Part shown: positions 6,011 to 8,507 of the stretch, in pieces
How positions within the stretch are numbered: the first letter of the stretch is position 1
Layout: every line of letters starts with the position of its first letter
Assembly (NCBI GenBank): GCA_964549245.1
Contig: CAZJUO010000055.1
Location: forward strand, 1-8,507
Length of the DNA: 8,507 bases
Origin: CAZJUO01 sp964549245
GTDB lineage: Bacteria > Patescibacteriota > Patescibacteriia > UBA10025 > JAHIVO01
Direction of reading: 5' to 3'
Translations under genes and position numbers: made by a program
Notes under the pieces: model-generated
The model's database searches: none
Told to the model about the DNA's origin: nothing
What the model saw: the letters and a program-made list of their open reading frames with translations, nothing else

Positions 6011-6340
6011 TTACTGTGAAGTTTGTTTTTTTGATCTATTTGAGCTGCGGGTCTGTTTCTTTTTTTTGAAGTAATCAATCAATTCCGTAAGTCCTTTTAA
6101 AACCAGTGGCAGGTATGAGGCGGTGTGATTTAACTTTTCTTCAATTTTCTTGAATAATGTTTCTAAGCGCTCGATCTTTTCTTTAATAGCAATGATTAGA
6201 TCAGTAGCGTGCTTCACGCTGGCATGAACGCGCTTTAGAATCATGACCAAGAAGTAGAGCCCCCAACATAAGAAGAAAGTAAAAACGATAATGCAGGCGG
6301 TCAGTGCTACATTGAGGAGATCTTTGCTGGTTTCTAGCAT
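6011..6340 (-). CDS. Small membrane protein with coiled coil and basic tail
   Basis: A 109-aa protein with one transmembrane helix at about 11-35. A long amphipathic helix follows at about 37-92, with Leu/Ile/Lys/Glu spacing typical of a coiled coil, and the protein ends in a Lys/Arg/Ser/Gln-rich tail (93-109). The architecture resembles DUF948-like and other small membrane coiled-coil proteins, but I cannot assign a family. The basic tail suggests that the C-terminal part faces the cytoplasm, where it could touch nucleic acid or acidic lipid; that is inference. It is the first gene of the dnaE operon, 32 bp upstream of dnaE and about 28 nt after its predicted transcription start. No Shine-Dalgarno is seen before the ATG. 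Function is unknown. Confidence 0.8.
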   Translation of the reverse strand: MLETSKDLLNVALTACIIVFTFFLCWGLYFLVMILKRVHASVKHATDLIIAIKEKIERLETLFKKIEEKLNHTASYLPLVLKGLTELIDYFKKKKQTRSSNRSKKQTSQ

Positions 6341-6374
6341 AGGAGCGAAGTTAATGAATTAGAAAGGTTATTTA

Positions 6375-6402
6375 ATTATACCATACTAGCGTATAACTTC
6401 AA
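6375..6402 (-). promoter_or_regulatory. Promoter of the 109-aa gene / dnaE operon
   Basis: Minus strand: an extended -10, TGGTATAAT, with perfect TATAAT at 6380-6375. A -35 TTGAAG (4 of 6) lies at 6402-6397 with a 16-bp spacer. The predicted start is near 6368, giving a leader of about 28 nt before the ATG at 6340. Confidence 0.65.
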
Positions 6403-6417
6403 TATAATGGTGATATA

Positions 6418-6426
6418 TGCTATTAT
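6418..6426 (+). promoter_or_regulatory. Probable extended -10 for the plus-strand unit
   Basis: TGCTATTAT (6418-6426) fits an extended -10. A poor -35 (TTCAAT at 6398-6403) would give a 17-bp spacer. The start would be near 6433, about 15 nt before the ATG at 6448. A plain TATAAT at 6403-6408 is an alternative but has no -35. The -35 regions of the divergent promoters overlap at about 6397-6403. Confidence 0.4.
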
Positions 6427-6447
6427 TAGGGCTGTAAACTTTACTTT

Positions 6448-7275
6448 ATGTTTGATCTTAGCACTGTTTGGCTCAAAACAAATTATTTTTTCCTCAGCAA
6501 TAAGCAGTATTTCCGCAAATGGTGGATGATTGCTCTTATTGCGGTGGCTGTTTTTATTGTAATTTTTGCTTTTACTAATGTTATTTTGTATTTATTCAGT
6601 ATCCCCAAACAGAACCAACTCATGGCGCATATAACCAGCCAGCCGGTTGATTATGCGGCTATCCGCCAGGCGGAAAATCCGCTCGGTCTGCAAATAACTT
6701 CCAGCCAGGCTTTGCCGTCCGGTAATGGAGTGTATGACCTGGTTACCCAAGTGAATAATAATAATGAGGATTGGGCGGCTACTACGATTAGTTATTCGTA
6801 TACTATTGGCAATTATGAAACTGATGTATTGACTGATTTTATCCTGCCTGCTAGTCAAAAGTATTTAATGGCAGCCAGTGTTCCTCTTACCCCGGAGCAA
6901 ATCGAGGCTGGCATGACCTTGACCATTCATGACGTTGACTGGGAGCGTATCGTGGACAAAACACACCTAGAGCTTGCTGATTTTCAGATAACCAATGTGA
7001 ATTTTAACGCTACCTCGGACCAGTCTACTACCGCTTTTTGGGTTACCGCTGATATTGACAATCAAAGCTTGGTTGGTTTTTGGCAGGCCCGGTTTGCCGT
7101 AGCCCTGTATAGTTTTGATAAGCTGGTTGGTTTTGACTATGTGTATTTCGATTCATTCAGGACCAACGAGCAGCGCTCACTCTATACGCAGTGGCAGATC
7201 GTAGCCGGTACGGTTAATAAAGTAGAGATTACACCTGATGTAGATTTGCTTGATCGGGAGAATGTGATGCGGTAG
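6448..7275 (+). CDS. Membrane-anchored protein of unknown function, upstream of RodA/FtsW
   Basis: A 275-aa protein. An aromatic and basic N-terminus (about 1-25, ending FRKWW) leads into one transmembrane helix at about 26-51. The rest, about 220 residues, is probably extracytoplasmic and mostly beta. Two similar-looking parts, near 80-150 (DLVTQVNNNNEDWAA) and 175-265 (VTADIDNQSLVGFW), suggest two Ig-like or FxLYD-like sandwich domains in which a VxNNS-type strand is typical. That reading is from pattern only. No catalytic motif is visible. The ATG fixes the membrane anchor at a sensible place, but there is no clear Shine-Dalgarno. The stop is 40 bp before the RodA/FtsW gene on the same strand, so the two are probably cotranscribed, which makes an accessory role in wall synthesis conceivable but unproven. 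Confidence 0.82.
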   Translation: MFDLSTVWLKTNYFFLSNKQYFRKWWMIALIAVAVFIVIFAFTNVILYLFSIPKQNQLMAHITSQPVDYAAIRQAENPLGLQITSSQALPSGNGVYDLVTQVNNNNEDWAATTISYSYTIGNYETDVLTDFILPASQKYLMAASVPLTPEQIEAGMTLTIHDVDWERIVDKTHLELADFQITNVNFNATSDQSTTAFWVTADIDNQSLVGFWQARFAVALYSFDKLVGFDYVYFDSFRTNEQRSLYTQWQIVAGTVNKVEITPDVDLLDRENVMR

Positions 7276-7304
7276 TATATGTAGACAAATCATAACAACG
7301 TGCT

Positions 7305-7310
7305 AAGGTG
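7305..7310 (+). promoter_or_regulatory. Shine-Dalgarno of the RodA/FtsW gene
   Basis: AAGGTG, five bases before the ATG at 7316. It decides the start, because an overlapping frame also opens at 7300. Confidence 0.6.
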
Positions 7311-7315
7311 TAGTC

Positions 7316-8425
7316 ATGTTTGCCAAGTATATATCATTATTAAAGAAATCAGATTGGATACTGTGGATTACAGTTATTTTTTTGGCGCTGTTTGGGTTGA
7401 TGGCTTTATACAGCATGGCTGCTTCCGCAGAAACTCCAGACTATACCAACGTGTACAAACAGGTAATTTTTTTTGGCATCGGTTTTTTGGTAGCTGTACT
7501 TATCAGCGTTAGTGATTATCGTTATTTCAGAACGTACGCCATCATTGTTTATATCCTAGCCGTTGTTATGCTGCTTGGCGTGCTGCTTTTCGGGACAACG
7601 TTCCGGGGTACTACCGGCTGGTTTGTCATCGCGGGCCAAGGTTTTCAGCCGGTAGAAATAGTAAAACTGTTTCTAATAATCGTATTAAGTAAATATATTG
7701 CGGAGTGGCGTTCAGAAATTACTACTTTCCGGCAGCTGGGAATTGTTTTTGTTCTTGGTCTGCCGCTTATCGTATTGGTTTTGCTGCAGCCGGATCTTGG
7801 TTCAGCCGTCATTCTGTTTGCCATATTTATCGGCATATTATTTCTTGCCAGAACAAAAAGGGTATTCTTGCTGGGAATCGTTGTTTTATTGTGCGTCGTA
7901 GCTATTGTCAGCTGGTTTTTTGTTTTGCAGGATTATCAGAAAGACCGAATCCAGACATTTCTGGATCCTTCACTCGATCCGTGGGGGAGCGGGTATAATA
8001 TTAAGCAAGCCATCATTGCTATTGGTTCTGGTAACATGTTCGGACGGGGTTTGGGCCTGGGACCGCAAAGCCGCCTGGATTTTTTACCTGCCCCAGAAAC
8101 TGATTTTATTTTTGCAGTTATTGCTGAAGAACTTGGTTTTGTCGGGGCGTTTTTATTATTACTATTATGGGTATTATTGTCGTATCGGCTGATCAAGGCT
8201 ATACAGCTGGCGCGGGATGATTTTAGTAAATTTATGGTAAGCGGAATATTGCTGTATTTTGTGGTGCAAACGGGCTTTAATATCGGCATGAATTTGGGCA
8301 TCTTTCCGGTCGCTGGCGTTCCTCTACCCCTGGTGAGCTATGGAGGAAGCTCGCTATTAACCACCCTTATCGCCATCGGTATAGTACAGAGTATCAATAG
8401 CCGCAATAGTTTAACCACAAAATAA
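7316..8425 (+). CDS. rodA: SEDS-family peptidoglycan glycosyltransferase, RodA/FtsW type
   Basis: A 369-aa polytopic membrane protein with about ten hydrophobic helices. It polymerises lipid II into glycan strands, normally with a class B PBP as transpeptidase partner. Family motifs in order: TTGWF..G..FQPVEIVK (99-117, the place of RW...FQPSE..K), LLQPDLGSA (157-164), the extracellular-loop segment YQKDRIQTFLDP with GYNIKQA (207-232), GRGLGLG..S.LDFLPAPETDFIFAVIAEELG (243-274), and the C-terminal GIFPVAGVPLPLVSYGGSS (328-346). D263 in ETDFIF corresponds to the essential aspartate of Thermus RodA (D255). The length is normal. RodA and FtsW are hard to tell apart here; no mreB, mrdA, mur or fts genes lie in the window to decide, so the symbol is the likelier of two. 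It probably shares a transcript with the upstream membrane protein. Confidence 0.93.
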   Translation: MFAKYISLLKKSDWILWITVIFLALFGLMALYSMAASAETPDYTNVYKQVIFFGIGFLVAVLISVSDYRYFRTYAIIVYILAVVMLLGVLLFGTTFRGTTGWFVIAGQGFQPVEIVKLFLIIVLSKYIAEWRSEITTFRQLGIVFVLGLPLIVLVLLQPDLGSAVILFAIFIGILFLARTKRVFLLGIVVLLCVVAIVSWFFVLQDYQKDRIQTFLDPSLDPWGSGYNIKQAIIAIGSGNMFGRGLGLGPQSRLDFLPAPETDFIFAVIAEELGFVGAFLLLLLWVLLSYRLIKAIQLARDDFSKFMVSGILLYFVVQTGFNIGMNLGIFPVAGVPLPLVSYGGSSLLTTLIAIGIVQSINSRNSLTTK

Positions 8426-8507
8426 CACCATGGCTTTGCATTATCGAGCCGCTTGTTTTAGGCATGGACATTTTGCACCCCCAACTTAAGGGCTTCATTA
8501 GGAGTTA
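8426..8507 (+). other. Window end: probable ribosome site of the next gene
   Basis: No terminator follows the RodA/FtsW stop. TTAGGAG at 8498-8504 looks like a Shine-Dalgarno for a start codon just beyond 8507. An alternative is an open frame from the ATG at 8464 to the end of the window (MDILHPQLKGFIRS), but its upstream AGG is too close to the ATG. The next gene is therefore probably in the same operon; its identity cannot be seen. Confidence 0.35.

Noticed and set aside
7300..7512. 70-codon plus-strand ORF overlapping the start of the RodA/FtsW gene
   Set aside because: It is in a different frame from a well-matched SEDS protein, and AAGGTG at 7305-7310 lies inside it at the right distance for the 7316 ATG.
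7905..8301. ORFs on both strands within the RodA/FtsW gene
   Set aside because: They overlap the most conserved SEDS motifs in other frames and are shadows.
8430..8489. 19-codon ORF after the RodA/FtsW stop
   Set aside because: It is very short, has no ribosome site, and is probably intergenic.
1..8507. CRISPR array, tRNA, rRNA, insertion sequence or intein
   Set aside because: No regularly spaced repeats, tRNA cloverleaf, rRNA motifs or transposase were seen, and dnaE has the normal length without intein splice motifs.

Overview
The window most resembles a genome fragment from a Candidate Phyla Radiation (Patescibacteria) bacterium. It is AT-rich with Lys/Ile-rich proteins and short intergenic gaps, and it mixes core genes (dnaE, a RodA/FtsW gene) with single-pass membrane proteins of unknown role. 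One of these carries a baseplate-J-like domain of a kind I remember from CPR genomes. The standard genetic code fits: the genes end in TAA or TAG. The placement rests on pattern recognition; there is no rRNA here to confirm it.

Layout, left to right. Positions 1-705 (minus): a HAD-family phosphatase gene bracketed by two copies of a 46-bp direct repeat, with a small perfect hairpin abutting its start codon. Positions 704-933 (minus): a textbook promoter (TTGACA, 17 bp, TATGAT) drives a G+C-rich island full of inverted repeats that ends in a terminator-like hairpin. I favour a structured non-coding RNA of about 195 nt; a 60-codon TTG-start ORF in the same place is the alternative. Positions 944-6402 (minus): a probable operon of four genes. 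In transcription order they are a 109-aa membrane/coiled-coil protein, DNA polymerase III alpha (dnaE), a 382-aa membrane-anchored baseplate-J-like protein, and a 110-aa orphan with a very strong Shine-Dalgarno, closed by a strong intrinsic terminator. Positions 6341-6447: a divergent promoter region. Positions 6448-8425 (plus): a 275-aa membrane-anchored protein and a SEDS-family glycosyltransferase (RodA/FtsW). The last 82 bp hold only the likely ribosome binding site of a gene beyond the window.

How the genes relate: dnaE supplies the replicative polymerase and keeps all the metal-binding residues expected of a PHP proofreading exonuclease. The divergent RodA/FtsW gene polymerises peptidoglycan for elongation or division. 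The membrane proteins next to both are of unknown function, and their link to replication or wall synthesis rests on gene order alone. The most novel-looking piece is the 667-933 segment: strong promoter, candidate structured RNA, terminator with a competing hairpin, then the repeat-flanked HAD gene.
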